The translations under genes were made by a program, and so were the position numbers. Shown here piece by piece: positions 33,831 through 43,490 of a DNA stretch of 64,000 bases (position 1 is the first letter of the stretch; each line of letters starts with the position of its first letter). The stretch spans positions 6,099,001-6,163,000 of the forward strand of contig NZ_CP146350.1 of assembly GCF_037055355.1 (NCBI RefSeq), in the 5' to 3' direction. Source of the stretch: Streptomyces sp. DG1A-41. Its GTDB lineage: Bacteria > Actinomycetota > Actinomycetes > Streptomycetales > Streptomycetaceae. The notes below the pieces were generated by a model. That model had not been told where the DNA came from. It saw only the letters and a list, made by a program, of their open reading frames with translations, and made no database searches.

Positions 33831-34747
33831 ACCCCCTGGAGCTCCATGAAGGAGAAGGGGTTCTCGGAGCCGTACACCGGAGCGAAGCCCAGGCGGCTGA
33901 GCCGCTGGTCGGCGACGCACTCCAGGTACTGCCGCATCGACTCGGTGTTCATGCCCGGGAGGCCGTCACCGCACAGGTCGCGCGCGAACTGGAGCTCGGC
34001 CTCGACGGCCTCGCGGAGCATGTCCGTCACCTCCTGCCGGAGCCGGTCGTCGAACAGCTCCGGCTCCTCCTTGCGGACGGTGTCGACCACGTCGAAGGCG
34101 AACGACATGTGCATCGTCTCGTCGCGGAACACCCAGTTGGTGCCGGTGGCCAGCCCGTGCAGCAGGCCCCGGCTGCGGAACCAGTAGACGTAGGCGAAGG
34201 CACCGTAGAAGAACAGGCCCTCGATGCACGCAGCGAAGCAGATCAGGTTCAGCAGGAAGCGGCGGCGGTCGGCCTGCGTCTCCAGCCGGTCGATCTTTTC
34301 CACCGAGTCCATCCACGTGAAGCAGAACTCGGCCTTCTCGCGGATGGAAGGGATGTTCTCGACGGCCGCGAAGGCCGCCGCCCGGTCGTCGTGGTCGGGG
34401 AGGTAGGTGTCCAGGAGCGTCAGATAGAACTGGACGTGGACGGCCTCCTCGAAGAGCTGGCGGCTCAGATACAGCCGCGCCTCGGGGGAGTTGATGTGCT
34501 TGTAGAGGGTCAGTACGAGGTTGTTCGCGACGATCGAGTCGCCCGTCGCGAAGAAGGCCACCAGACGGCCGATCAGGTGCTGCTCGGCGGGGCTCAGCTT
34601 GGCGAGGTCGGCGACGTCCGAGTGCAGGTCGACCTCCTCCACGGTCCAGGTGTTCTTGATGGCGTCCCGGTAGCGCTCGTAGAAGTCCGGGTAGCGCATG
34701 GGGCGAAGAGTCAGCTCGAAGCCGGGGTCGAGAAGGTTCTGAGTCAT
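33743..34747 (-). CDS. nrdB: Class Ia ribonucleotide reductase beta subunit
   Basis: This 334-residue subunit generates the tyrosyl radical for the class Ia reductase. Diiron ligands are recognisable in LSRQLFEEAVHVQFY (EExxH) and in FRDETMHMSFAFDVV (DExxH). The radical tyrosine is expected in helix 4 near SREKAEFCFTW or YVYWF; I do not assign it with confidence. It follows nrdA after 56 bases on the same strand and shares its riboswitch-controlled transcript. The 3' end overlaps a small opposite-strand gene. Confidence 0.94.
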   Translation of the reverse strand: MTQNLLDPGFELTLRPMRYPDFYERYRDAIKNTWTVEEVDLHSDVADLAKLSPAEQHLIGRLVAFFATGDSIVANNLVLTLYKHINSPEARLYLSRQLFEEAVHVQFYLTLLDTYLPDHDDRAAAFAAVENIPSIREKAEFCFTWMDSVEKIDRLETQADRRRFLLNLICFAACIEGLFFYGAFAYVYWFRSRGLLHGLATGTNWVFRDETMHMSFAFDVVDTVRKEEPELFDDRLRQEVTDMLREAVEAELQFARDLCGDGLPGMNTESMRQYLECVADQRLSRLGFAPVYGSENPFSFMELQGVQELTNFFERRPSAYQVAVEGTVDLDEDF

Positions 34748-34803
34748 AACAGTCGGCGCGAAGCGCCGTCCTCCAGGGGTGGCGGTCGGGTGGCGGGTGG
34801 GAA

Positions 34804-37161
34804 TTACTGGCAGGCCTCGCAGGACTCGGGGTTTTCCAGGGAGCAGGCGACCGCTTCGGGGTCCGGGGTGGCCTGCACGGGGACGGTGGCCTGGGCCGCG
34901 CGGGCGATGCGGGTCGCCGGGCGCGAGCGCAGGTAGTACGTGGTCTTCAGCCCGGACTTCCAGGCGTAGGCGTACATCGAGGAGAGCTTGCCGATGGTCG
35001 GCGTCTCCAGGAAGAGGTTCAGGGACTGGGACTGGTCCAGGAACGGGGTCCTGGCCGCCGCCATGTCGATCAGTCCGCGCTGCGGGATCTCCCACGCCGT
35101 GCGGTACAGCTTCCGGACGTCCTCGGGGATCCAGGCGAAGTCCTGTACCGAGCCGTTGGCCTCGCGCAGGGCCTCGCGGCTGCGGGCGTCCCACACGCCG
35201 AGCCGTTTCAGCTCCGCCACCAGGTAGGAGTTGACCTGGAGGAACTCACCGGACAGCGTCTCGCGCTTGAACAGGTTGGACACCTGCGGCTCGATGCACT
35301 CGTACACGCCCGCGATGGAGGCGATCGTGGCCGTCGGCGCGATGGCGAGGAGCAGGGAGTTGCGCATGCCGGTCGCGGCGACGCGCTCGCGCAGGGCCGC
35401 CCAGCGCTTCGGCCAGGTCAGTTCCACGTCGTAGTGGTCGGGGTGGAGCACGCCCCGGGCCGTACGTGTCTTCTCCCAGGCCGGCAACGGGCCGTTGCGC
35501 TCGGCGAGGTCGGCGGAGGCCTCGTAGGCGGCGAGCATGATCCGTTCGGCGATGCGGGTGGAGAGCGCCTTGGCGGCGGGCGAGTCGAAGGGCAGGCGCA
35601 GTGTGAAGAAGACGTCCTGGAGGCCCATGACTCCGAGGCCGACGGGACGCCACCTGGTGTTCGACCGGCCTGCCTGCTCGGTCGGGTAGAAGTTGATGTC
35701 CACGACCCGGTCGAGGAACGTGACGGCCGTACGGACGGTCTCGTCCAGCCGCTCCCAGTCGATGTCCCCGCCGGCCTCGTGGACGAGCGCGCCGAGGTTG
35801 ACCGACCCCAGGTTGCAGACCGCCGTCTCCCCGTCGCTGGTGACCTCCAGGATCTCCGTGCAGAGGTTGGAGGAGTGGACGACGTGGCCCGGCTCGGCCG
35901 TCTGGTTGGCGGTGCGGTTGGCGGCGTCCTTGAAGGTCATCCAGCCGTTGCCGGTCTGCGCCAGGGTGCGCATCATGCGGCCGTACAGCTCGCGGGCCGG
36001 CAGCGTCTTCTTGGCGAGACCCTTCGCCTCGGCCGCCCGGTAGGCGGCGTCGAACTCCTCGCCCCACAGGTCGACCAGCTCGGGCACGTCCGAGGGGGAG
36101 AACAGCGACCACTGCGCGTCGGCGTTCACGCGGCGCATGAACTCGTCGGGCACCCAGTGCGCGAGGTTCAGGTTGTGCGTGCGGCGGGCGTCCTCGCCGG
36201 TGTTGTCGCGCAGCTCCAGGAACTCCTCGATGTCGGAGTGCCAGGTCTCCAGGTAGACCGCGGCGGCACCCTTGCGGCGGCCGCCCTGGTTCACGGCGGC
36301 GACCGAGGCGTCGAGGGTCTTCAGGAACGGGACGATGCCGTTGGAGTGGCCGTTGGTGCCGCGGATCAGCGCACCGCGGGCGCGGATACGGGAGTACGCG
36401 ACGCCGATGCCGCCGGCGTGCTTCGACAGCCGTGCCACCTGGTGGTACCGGTCGTAGATGGAGTCCAGCTCGTCCTTGGGGGAGTCGAGGAGGTAGCAGG
36501 ACGACATCTGGGGGTGCCGCGTGCCGGAGTTGAAGAGGGTGGGGGAGGAGGGGAGGTATTCGAGCCGGCTCATCAGCCCGTAGAGCGCGGCGACTTCGTC
36601 GACGGCCCGGGAGGTGTCGTCCTCGGCGAGACCGGCGGCCACCCGCAGCATGAAGTGCTGGGGTGTCTCGATGACCTTGCGGGTGATCGGGTGCCGGAGC
36701 AGGTAGCGGCTGTGCAGGGTGCGCAGTCCGAAGTAGCCGAAGCGGTCGTCGGCGTGGGTGTCGACGAGCGCGTCGAGCCGGTCGGCATGAAGGCGTACGA
36801 ACGCGGCGGTCCGGTCGGCGATGAGGCCCTCCCGGTGCCCGACCGCGACCGACTCGGTGAAGCACGTGACGCCCTGCGAGGCGGCCTCGGCGCGGATCCC
36901 GATCGTCAGCAGGCGCGCGGCCAGCCGGGAGTAGGCGGGATCCTCGGAGATGAGGCCGGCGGCCGCCTCCGTCGCCAGCTCGCGCAACTCCGACTCGTCG
37001 GCCCGCGCGGACCGGCCGCGCAGCGCGGCGGCGGCGACCCGGCCGGGGTCGGCGTCGGGGAGGTCGGCGGTCAGCTCGGCCAGGGTCCGCAGCAGTGCGG
37101 CACCGGGACCGTCGTGCTCTTGTTCGGCGGCTGAGACCGGATCGGCTGGCGCGATGGTCAC
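34804..37161 (-). CDS. nrdA: Class Ia ribonucleotide reductase alpha subunit
   Basis: This 785-residue catalytic subunit reduces ribonucleoside diphosphates. The active-site motif SSNLCTEIL carries the radical-bearing cysteine and partner Asn and Glu. SCYLL (cysteine of the reducing pair) and VCNLGSVNLG also match. The C-terminal tail ENPESCEACQ gives the swinging CxxC that is re-reduced by thioredoxin. GTG 37161 is preceded by GGGAGAG. Upstream lie a cobalamin riboswitch and two NrdR boxes, so expression is repressed by vitamin B12 (when the B12-dependent class II enzyme can work) and by high nucleotide status through NrdR. Confidence 0.95.
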   Translation of the reverse strand: MTIAPADPVSAAEQEHDGPGAALLRTLAELTADLPDADPGRVAAAALRGRSARADESELRELATEAAAGLISEDPAYSRLAARLLTIGIRAEAASQGVTCFTESVAVGHREGLIADRTAAFVRLHADRLDALVDTHADDRFGYFGLRTLHSRYLLRHPITRKVIETPQHFMLRVAAGLAEDDTSRAVDEVAALYGLMSRLEYLPSSPTLFNSGTRHPQMSSCYLLDSPKDELDSIYDRYHQVARLSKHAGGIGVAYSRIRARGALIRGTNGHSNGIVPFLKTLDASVAAVNQGGRRKGAAAVYLETWHSDIEEFLELRDNTGEDARRTHNLNLAHWVPDEFMRRVNADAQWSLFSPSDVPELVDLWGEEFDAAYRAAEAKGLAKKTLPARELYGRMMRTLAQTGNGWMTFKDAANRTANQTAEPGHVVHSSNLCTEILEVTSDGETAVCNLGSVNLGALVHEAGGDIDWERLDETVRTAVTFLDRVVDINFYPTEQAGRSNTRWRPVGLGVMGLQDVFFTLRLPFDSPAAKALSTRIAERIMLAAYEASADLAERNGPLPAWEKTRTARGVLHPDHYDVELTWPKRWAALRERVAATGMRNSLLLAIAPTATIASIAGVYECIEPQVSNLFKRETLSGEFLQVNSYLVAELKRLGVWDARSREALREANGSVQDFAWIPEDVRKLYRTAWEIPQRGLIDMAAARTPFLDQSQSLNLFLETPTIGKLSSMYAYAWKSGLKTTYYLRSRPATRIARAAQATVPVQATPDPEAVACSLENPESCEACQ

Positions 37162-37294
37162 GTGGGGCTCTCCCTCGCTCGGCACGGGGGCCTCGTCGAG
37201 GGCAGGGGGCAGCACGCGAGCGCACGCGGCGTCGCGTCCACCGGCCCATTCCACGAGGCCCGGACGTCAGGACGCACCGGCCGACGGCCGGGCG

Positions 37295-37402
37295 CGCTGT
37301 CGGCAGGTCCTCGGACTGATTCCCATGCACGCATGAAAAGGCATGGGTACACCGTTGCGGGACAGTTCCGGATTCGCACCGGATTCCCCTGCGGCGACAG
37401 CG
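37295..37402 (-). ncRNA. Cobalamin (B12) riboswitch of the nrdAB transcript
   Basis: Reading the minus strand, the element opens with CGCTGTCG and closes with its complement CGACAGCG. Between them are the B12-box pieces GAATCCGGTGCGAATCCGG, AACTGTCCCGCAAC and, near the end, AGTCCGAGGACCTGCC. These conserved words define the AdoCbl aptamer. It begins about seven bases after the TATGCT minus-10 and precedes nrdA by about 135 bases. A B12 riboswitch is known to control the S. coelicolor nrdABS operon. Confidence 0.92.
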
Positions 37403-37408
37403 AGCATG

Positions 37409-37455
37409 AGCATACATCTTGTGCCGGGTGGTGAAAGCACCCCTAGATGTAGTGT
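37409..37455 (-). promoter_or_regulatory. nrdAB promoter with two NrdR boxes
   Basis: Two 16-base boxes (37440-37455, ACACTACATCTAGGGG on the minus strand; 37409-37424, AGCATACATCTTGTGC on the plus strand) share TACATCT and lie 31 bp apart, the three-helical-turn spacing typical of NrdR sites. Box 2 overlaps the likely minus-10 TATGCT (37409-37414). A weak minus-35 CTTTCA sits 17 bases upstream, between the boxes. Confidence 0.8.
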
Positions 37456-37465
37456 CGCGACCGTT

Positions 37466-37972
37466 TCACAGCGTCAACTCATAGGTGAGCAGAGTGATGT
37501 CGTCGAGCTCCGGGATCGGGTTCCAGTCGCGCTCCGGGACGCGGACGAAGCCGAGGCGTTCGTATATGCGGTGGGCGGAGTGCATGGTGCGCTGCGTCGA
37601 CAGGACGACGCGGACACAGCCGTCCGTCGCACGGGCGCGGTCGACGCAGGCGCGGACGAGGGCCTCTCCGGCGCCCCGGCCGCGGGCTTCCCGGGCGACG
37701 GCGAGCATCCGTATCTCGGCCTCTCCGGGCAGGGCGATGTCGGCCATGGGACCGCCGGAGGGTACGAACGTGACGCCGCCGAGGAGGTTTTCGCCCTGGG
37801 TGGCCACCAGTACGTCCGCGGCGGCGGCCCGCTTGGCCACGTCCTCGAGTTCGCCGAGATACCCGTCGCTTTCCCCGAAGTCGAGGAGGCCGTCCTTGAG
37901 GTAGGCCTGGGCGGTGATCTCGCCGAGGGCGTCGTATTCGCTGGGCTTCACCAGCCGGATGAGGATGTCCAT
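37466..37972 (-). CDS. GNAT-family N-acetyltransferase
   Basis: This 168-residue acetyltransferase shows the GNAT fold: beta4 and the acetyl-CoA loop in EIRMLAVAREARGRGAGEALVRA (R/Q-x-x-G-x-G/A), and the C-terminal RIYERLGFVRV. The acceptor cannot be predicted. ATG 37972 sits 25 bases after the big terminator hairpin of the upstream symporter gene. The stop lies only 11 bases from the first NrdR box, so read-through into nrdAB is possible in principle. Confidence 0.87.
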   Translation of the reverse strand: MDILIRLVKPSEYDALGEITAQAYLKDGLLDFGESDGYLGELEDVAKRAAAADVLVATQGENLLGGVTFVPSGGPMADIALPGEAEIRMLAVAREARGRGAGEALVRACVDRARATDGCVRVVLSTQRTMHSAHRIYERLGFVRVPERDWNPIPELDDITLLTYELTL

Positions 37973-37996
37973 GGTCCGAGTGTGCGCGACGGGTAT

Positions 37997-38035
37997 GACG
38001 ACGGGCCGCCGGTTTTCCACCGGCGGCCCGTCGTC
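37997..38035 (-). terminator. 16-bp terminator hairpin after the symporter gene
   Basis: GACGACGGGCCGCCGG and its exact complement flank the loop TTTTCCA, 10 bases past the minus-strand symporter stop. It is one of the strongest stems in the window. Confidence 0.85.
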
Positions 38036-38044
38036 ACGTGCGAC

Positions 38045-39673
38045 TCAGTGCGAGGTGCCCGCCGTCGCCGGCGGAAGCTCCACCTGGACCCCGGGGTCGC
38101 CCGCGTCCGCCGTGTAGTCCCCCGGCTTGGTCTCGTCGATGCCGTCGGGGGCCTTCAGGGCCCTGAGGACGAAGGTCAGGACGACGGTGACGACGACGTT
38201 CAGGACGAACGCCGTGAGGCCGATGTAGCCGATCTCGCCGATGCCCGGGATCTCCTTCGACGAGCCGCCGAAGTGCTTCTGGGTCGGGGAGGCGACGCCG
38301 TACGCGGCGACCGTGCCGTAGATCATGCCGACCGCCCAGCCCGCGAGCAGGGCCCAGCGGTGGAACCAGCGGGTGAACAGGCCACCGACCAGGGCCGGGA
38401 AGGTCTGCAGGATCCAGATGCCGCCCAGCAGCTGGAAGTTGATGGCGACCGTCTTGTCCATGGTCAGGACGAAGGCCAGCGCGCCCACCTTCACCAGCAG
38501 CGACACCAGCTTGGAGACCTTGGTCTCCTGCTCCGGCGTGGCGTCCGGCTTGATGAAGTCCTTGTAGATGTTGCGGGTGAAGAGGTTCGCGGCCGCGATG
38601 GACATGATGGCCGCCGGGACCAGGGCCCCGATGCCGATCGCCGCGAAGGCCACGCCCGCGAACCAGTCCGGGAACATGGTCTCGAACAACTGCGGGATCG
38701 CCAGCTGCCCGTTCTGCACCTTGATCCCGGCCGCGATCGCCATGAAGCCGAGCAGCGCGAGCAGGCCCAGCATCAGCGAGTACAGAGGCAGGATCGTGGT
38801 GTTGCGGCGGATCACCTCACGGCTCTTGGAGGACAGCGTCGCCGTGATCGAGTGCGGATACATGAAGAGCGCGAGCGCGGAGCCCAGCGCCAGCGTGGCG
38901 TACGTCCACTGCCCCGCCTCCGGCGGCACCAGCGCACCGCGCGGCGCGCCCGTCGCCGGGTTGGTCTGGCTGTAGGCCTCGCCCGCCCTGGCGAAGATCT
39001 CGTCGAATCCGCCCAGCTTGATCGGGATGTAGATGATCGCCACCGCGATGACGATGTAGATCAGGGTGTCCTTCACGAACGCGATCAGCGCCGGCGCCCG
39101 CAGACCCGACGAGTACGTGTACGCCGCCAGCACACCGAAGGCGATCAGCAGCGGCAGGTCCTTGATGAACCAGTTGGTGTTCTCGCCGCCGCCGACACCC
39201 ATCACGTCCAGCACGGCCTGGATGCCGACAAGCTGGAGGGCGATGTACGGCATCGTGGCGAGGATGCCGGTGAGGGCCACGGCCAGGGAGAGGCCCTTGG
39301 AGCCGAAGCGCCCGCGCACGAAGTCGGACGTCGTCACGTACCCGTGCTTGTGCGAGACCGACCACAGGCGGGGCAGGAACGTGAAGATCAGTGGGTAGAC
39401 CAGGATGGTGTACGGCACCGCGAAGAAACCGGCCGCGCCCGCCGCGTAGATCGCCGCGGGTACGGCCACGAAGGTGTACGCCGTGTACAGGTCGCCGCCG
39501 AGCAGGAACCAGGTGATCCAGGTGCCGAACGAGCGGCCGCCCAGGCCCCATTCGTCCAGGCTGTGCTCGTTCTCGGCCTTGCGCCACCGCGCGGCCAGGA
39601 AGCCCAGGACCGTGACGAGCAGGAAGAAGAAGATGAAGACGGCGAGTGCGACGCCGTTCACGCCGTCCTTCAC
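38045..39673 (-). CDS. Sodium:solute symporter (SSS family), probable monocarboxylate permease
   Basis: This 542-residue polytopic membrane protein has about 13 hydrophobic segments. The SSS signature region is recognisable in GIGALVPAAIMSIAAANLFTRNIYKDFI, and LLGGDLYTAYTFVAVPAAIYAAGA in helix 2-3 is typical of the MctP-like monocarboxylate branch. The hydrophilic C-terminus (about 45 residues) is cytoplasmic. It overlaps the DUF3311 gene by four bases. That gene is a frequent companion of this symporter type and probably an accessory subunit. Substrate (lactate, pyruvate, propionate or another acid) is not determined. Confidence 0.88.
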   Translation of the reverse strand: MKDGVNGVALAVFIFFFLLVTVLGFLAARWRKAENEHSLDEWGLGGRSFGTWITWFLLGGDLYTAYTFVAVPAAIYAAGAAGFFAVPYTILVYPLIFTFLPRLWSVSHKHGYVTTSDFVRGRFGSKGLSLAVALTGILATMPYIALQLVGIQAVLDVMGVGGGENTNWFIKDLPLLIAFGVLAAYTYSSGLRAPALIAFVKDTLIYIVIAVAIIYIPIKLGGFDEIFARAGEAYSQTNPATGAPRGALVPPEAGQWTYATLALGSALALFMYPHSITATLSSKSREVIRRNTTILPLYSLMLGLLALLGFMAIAAGIKVQNGQLAIPQLFETMFPDWFAGVAFAAIGIGALVPAAIMSIAAANLFTRNIYKDFIKPDATPEQETKVSKLVSLLVKVGALAFVLTMDKTVAINFQLLGGIWILQTFPALVGGLFTRWFHRWALLAGWAVGMIYGTVAAYGVASPTQKHFGGSSKEIPGIGEIGYIGLTAFVLNVVVTVVLTFVLRALKAPDGIDETKPGDYTADAGDPGVQVELPPATAGTSH

Positions 39674-39936
39674 TCCGACGCACCGCCCTTCGCGGCAGAG
39701 CGGGCGCGCTGGTCACGCTGCCACAGCTTGTAGGCGATCATCGTCAGCGCGGTGGAGATCAGCACCCACGCCATCTGGTACCAGTAGAAGAACGGCATGC
39801 CGATGAAGGTTGGGTCGGTCTTGGCGTACGAGCCGACCCACAGCATGGCCACGAAGGGCGCTATGAGGCAGAGGGCGATGACGACGCGCATCGGCGTCAC
39901 CGTCGTCCCTCTGCCGGCTTCTGGGGCTTGCGACAT
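39670..39936 (-). CDS. DUF3311 small membrane protein
   Basis: This 88-residue protein with two transmembrane helices (about 14-33 and 45-68) has the DUF3311 pattern PFFYWYQMAWVLISTALT, followed by a basic cytoplasmic end (KLWQRDQRARSAA). It is encoded directly upstream of, and overlapping, the sodium:solute symporter gene. DUF3311 proteins are small partners of SSS transporters, so a structural or regulatory role in that permease is the natural inference. ATG 39936 is used; an in-frame ATG at residue 16 is possible. Confidence 0.82.
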   Translation of the reverse strand: MSQAPEAGRGTTVTPMRVVIALCLIAPFVAMLWVGSYAKTDPTFIGMPFFYWYQMAWVLISTALTMIAYKLWQRDQRARSAAKGGASE

Positions 39937-40067
39937 CAGGCGGCTCCGTCCCCTCAAGTGATCACCTGTGTAATGCGCAGGCAATCTAGGTCAGGGTGTG
40001 GCGAAAACGGAACCCCTTGTCCGTCATGCGGTACCCAAAAGAAATCGACGACTCCGCTGCCGGTCCG

Positions 40068-40910
<843 letters not shown>

Positions 40911-41024
40911 CTAGTGGTCTACCTGGAGTATGCCGTGCCCGGCCGGGTTTTCGCCGGGTTCTTACTTAAAGGTTCCTGCATATGTAGGTCGCATAACGGC
41001 TGGTCAGAGCCTCAATGCGGACCC

Positions 41025-41054
41025 TTGACAGGCTTTCTGGTCTGGTCCAAGCTC
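41025..41054 (+). promoter_or_regulatory. Candidate dasA promoter with embedded dre
   Basis: A consensus TTGACA lies at 41025-41030. A dre-like TGGTCTGGTCCA (41038-41049) occupies the spacer, where bound DasR would block polymerase. The minus-10 (about 41048-41054) is weak, so exact placement is tentative. Confidence 0.5.
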
Positions 41055-41059
41055 CCCGT

Positions 41060-41075
41060 ACTGGTCTACACCATT
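41060..41075 (+). promoter_or_regulatory. dre site upstream of dasA
   Basis: ACTGGTCTACACCATT is a near-perfect DasR palindrome, about 70 bases before the dasA start and just downstream of the candidate promoter. As I remember, the same site occurs upstream of S. coelicolor dasA. Confidence 0.88.
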
Positions 41076-41143
41076 GGTCCAGGGCCTGGCCCCACGTTCA
41101 CCGGGGGGAGCAGGGGGTCGGTGGCATCCCTGAGGAGGGTGGC

Positions 41144-42427
41144 GTGAAGCGCAAGCTGATATCCGCGATCGGTATCGCGGGCATGATGGTCTCCATCGCG
41201 GCGTGCGGGGGCGAAGGCGGCAGCGGGGGTTCGGGCCAGGGCGCGGACGCCGAGGAGCTGACCGTCTGGCTCACCGTCGACGCCCAGAACAACTGGCCGG
41301 ATCTGGTGAAGGCCGCCGACGCGGCGGTGAAGAAGAAGCACCCCGGCCTCAAGATCAACCACGAGTACTACGGCTGGCCCGACAAGAACGCCAAGCTCGA
41401 CGCCGTCCTCGCCACCGACAAGGTCCCCGACGTGGTCGAGATGGGCAACACCGAGATGCTCGGCTACATGGTCAAGGGCGCCTTCGCCCCGCTGGACCCC
41501 GCCGACTTCGGCAGTTCGGACGCCTGGCTGGACGGACTCAAGGCCTCGGTGACCTACGAGGGCAAGACCTACGGCGTCCCGTACTACGCCGGCGGCCGCG
41601 TCGCCAACTGGCGGGGGGACGTGGCGGCCTCGGTCGGGGTGAAGACGCCCCCGAAGACGTACAAGGAACTCACCGCCGCCCTGGACAAGATCCAGAAGGA
41701 GCAGGGCGACACGTTCAGCGCCTGGTACCAGCCGACCCGCGACTGGTACGCGGCCATGTCGTTCGTCTACGACGCGGGCGGCGCCATCGCCACCGAGTCG
41801 GGCGGCCGGTGGAAGGCCTCTCTCTCCTCGCCCGAGTCCCTCCAGGGCCTGAAGGAGTTCAAGAACGTCGTCGACACGTACATGCACGGCGACAAGACCA
41901 AGGACGAGTCCGACCGCTACATCGTCTACGGCCAGGGCAAGTCCGCCATGATCTTCGGCGCCGCCTGGGAGGGCGCGACCGCCGAGGACCCCAAGAACGA
42001 CAAGACCGGCAAGCTCAAGGGCAACCTCGAGAACTTCGTGATGCCCGGCCCGTCCGGCAAGAACATGCCCGTCTTCCTGGGCGGGTCCGACCTCGCCGTC
42101 CCGGTGAAGTCCGACGCCCAGGCCCTGGCCGCCGAGTGGATCAACGCGTTCACCGGCTCCTCCGGCCAGAAGGGCCTCATGGCCAAGGGCAACCTGCCCA
42201 ACAACAAGACCGACCTCGCGACGCTGAAGAACGACCCGAAGACGGCGGTCCCCGCCACCGCGGCCGAGTCCAACTGGTTCGTCCCCATGGCCCCCGGCTG
42301 GGGCCAGGTCGAGAAGGCGCAGATCCTGCAGACCATGCTCCAGAGCATCGGCACCGGCAAGAAGTCGGTCGAGGCCGCCGCCGAGGAGGCGGACGCCGCG
42401 ATCGACAAGGTCATCAACACGAAGTGA
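41144..42427 (+). CDS. dasA: Chitobiose/N-acetylglucosamine-binding lipoprotein DasA
   Basis: This 427-residue ABC-transporter solute-binding protein is anchored outside the membrane. The signal peptide is short and basic (VKRKL), with a hydrophobic core and lipobox SIAAC, Cys21 being the lipidation site. The mature part is a family 1 extracellular sugar-binding fold. GTG 41144 follows GAGGAGGGT closely. It heads dasA-dasB-dasC-dasD. A hairpin immediately after it (42436-42462) probably raises its message level above that of the permeases. Transcription is controlled by DasR. The ATPase is not encoded here; in Streptomyces the shared MsiK serves this transporter. Confidence 0.95.
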   Translation: MKRKLISAIGIAGMMVSIAACGGEGGSGGSGQGADAEELTVWLTVDAQNNWPDLVKAADAAVKKKHPGLKINHEYYGWPDKNAKLDAVLATDKVPDVVEMGNTEMLGYMVKGAFAPLDPADFGSSDAWLDGLKASVTYEGKTYGVPYYAGGRVANWRGDVAASVGVKTPPKTYKELTAALDKIQKEQGDTFSAWYQPTRDWYAAMSFVYDAGGAIATESGGRWKASLSSPESLQGLKEFKNVVDTYMHGDKTKDESDRYIVYGQGKSAMIFGAAWEGATAEDPKNDKTGKLKGNLENFVMPGPSGKNMPVFLGGSDLAVPVKSDAQALAAEWINAFTGSSGQKGLMAKGNLPNNKTDLATLKNDPKTAVPATAAESNWFVPMAPGWGQVEKAQILQTMLQSIGTGKKSVEAAAEEADAAIDKVINTK

Positions 42428-42435
42428 CCTTCGAG

Positions 42436-42462
42436 CGGGGCTCCTTCAAGGGCGGAGCCCCG
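42436..42462 (+). terminator. Intra-operon hairpin between dasA and dasB
   Basis: CGGGGCTCC and GGAGCCCCG form a 9-bp perfect stem with a 9-base loop, in the 73-base dasA-dasB gap. It is probably a partial terminator or mRNA 3'-end stabiliser giving excess binding protein. Confidence 0.6.
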
Positions 42463-42500
42463 CCCTCCGTACGAACTGAGGGACCGCCGAGGAGCGCGCG

Positions 42501-43490
42501 ATGAGTGCCGCAGACACCACCACCCCCGCCAAGGTGCCGCCACCGCGGCAGGCACCGCCGCCACCGGGCATGGCGGACACGTCCCGTAGGCCACGGACGT
42601 CGAGCCCGGCCGCGGTCCCCTGGCTGCTGCTCGCGCCCTGCCTGCTGATCCTGGCCCTGGTCATGGGCTATCCGCTGGCCCGACTGGTCACCCTGTCCTT
42701 CCAGAAGTTCGGACAGTCCCAGCTGTGGGGCTTCCAGCCGGCCGAGTCGGTCGGGTTCGACAACTTCGCGGAGGTGCTGGGCGACGGCGAGTTCTGGACC
42801 GTCGTGGTCCGCACGATCGTCTTCGCGGCCGGGGCCGTCGTCTTCACGATGGTCGTCGGCATGGCGATCGCCCTGCTGCTCCAGCGGGTCTCCGGCTGGC
42901 TGAAGGTGCTCATCAACATCGTGCTGGTGGCGAGCTGGGGCATGCCCGTGCTCGTGGCGACCACGGTCTTCAAGTGGCTCTTCGACTCGGACTACGGGGT
43001 CTTCAACGCGCTGCTCAGCAAGCTGCCCGGCGTCGAGATGATCGGCCACAACTGGTTCGCGAGCGGGCCCGAGGGCCTGGCCGTGGTCATGCTGCTGGTG
43101 GTGTGGGGAGCCGTGCCGTTCGTGGTCATCACGCTCAGCGCGGGTCTCACCCAGGTGCCGAAGGAGCTGGAGGAGGCGGCTCGCCTGGACGGCGCCGGCT
43201 CCTGGGGCGTCTTCCGCCATGTCACCCTGCCCGTCCTGAAGCCGATCATCGTGATGCTCACGACCCTGTCGGTCATCTGGGACATGGGTGTCTTCCCCCA
43301 GGTGTTCGTCATGCGGAACGGTCACCCCGAGCCGGAGTTCCAGGTCCTCAACACCTACTCCTACGACCGGGCGTTCGTGGTCAACGACTACGCCCAGGGC
43401 TCGGCCATCGCGCTGATCACCGTCCTGCTGCTGCTCGGCGTGGTCGCCGTCTACATGCGGCAGATGCTGAAGATCGGAGAGGTCGAATGA
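42501..43490 (+). CDS. dasB: ABC sugar transporter permease DasB
   Basis: This 329-residue inner-membrane permease has a proline-rich cytoplasmic N-terminus (PPPRQAPPPPG) and six predicted helices. The cytoplasmic EAA loop (ELEEAARLDGAGSWGVFRHVTLP) is the coupling site for the ATPase. It pairs with DasC to form the channel fed by DasA. Its stop overlaps the dasC start (ATGA), giving equal synthesis of both permeases. Confidence 0.94.
   Translation: MSAADTTTPAKVPPPRQAPPPPGMADTSRRPRTSSPAAVPWLLLAPCLLILALVMGYPLARLVTLSFQKFGQSQLWGFQPAESVGFDNFAEVLGDGEFWTVVVRTIVFAAGAVVFTMVVGMAIALLLQRVSGWLKVLINIVLVASWGMPVLVATTVFKWLFDSDYGVFNALLSKLPGVEMIGHNWFASGPEGLAVVMLLVVWGAVPFVVITLSAGLTQVPKELEEAARLDGAGSWGVFRHVTLPVLKPIIVMLTTLSVIWDMGVFPQVFVMRNGHPEPEFQVLNTYSYDRAFVVNDYAQGSAIALITVLLLLGVVAVYMRQMLKIGEVE

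Noticed and set aside
37343..39733. A 796-codon plus-strand frame across the GNAT and symporter genes
   Set aside because: It runs antisense to two clear genes and through the riboswitch; Gly/Arg/Asp composition is typical of reverse frames.
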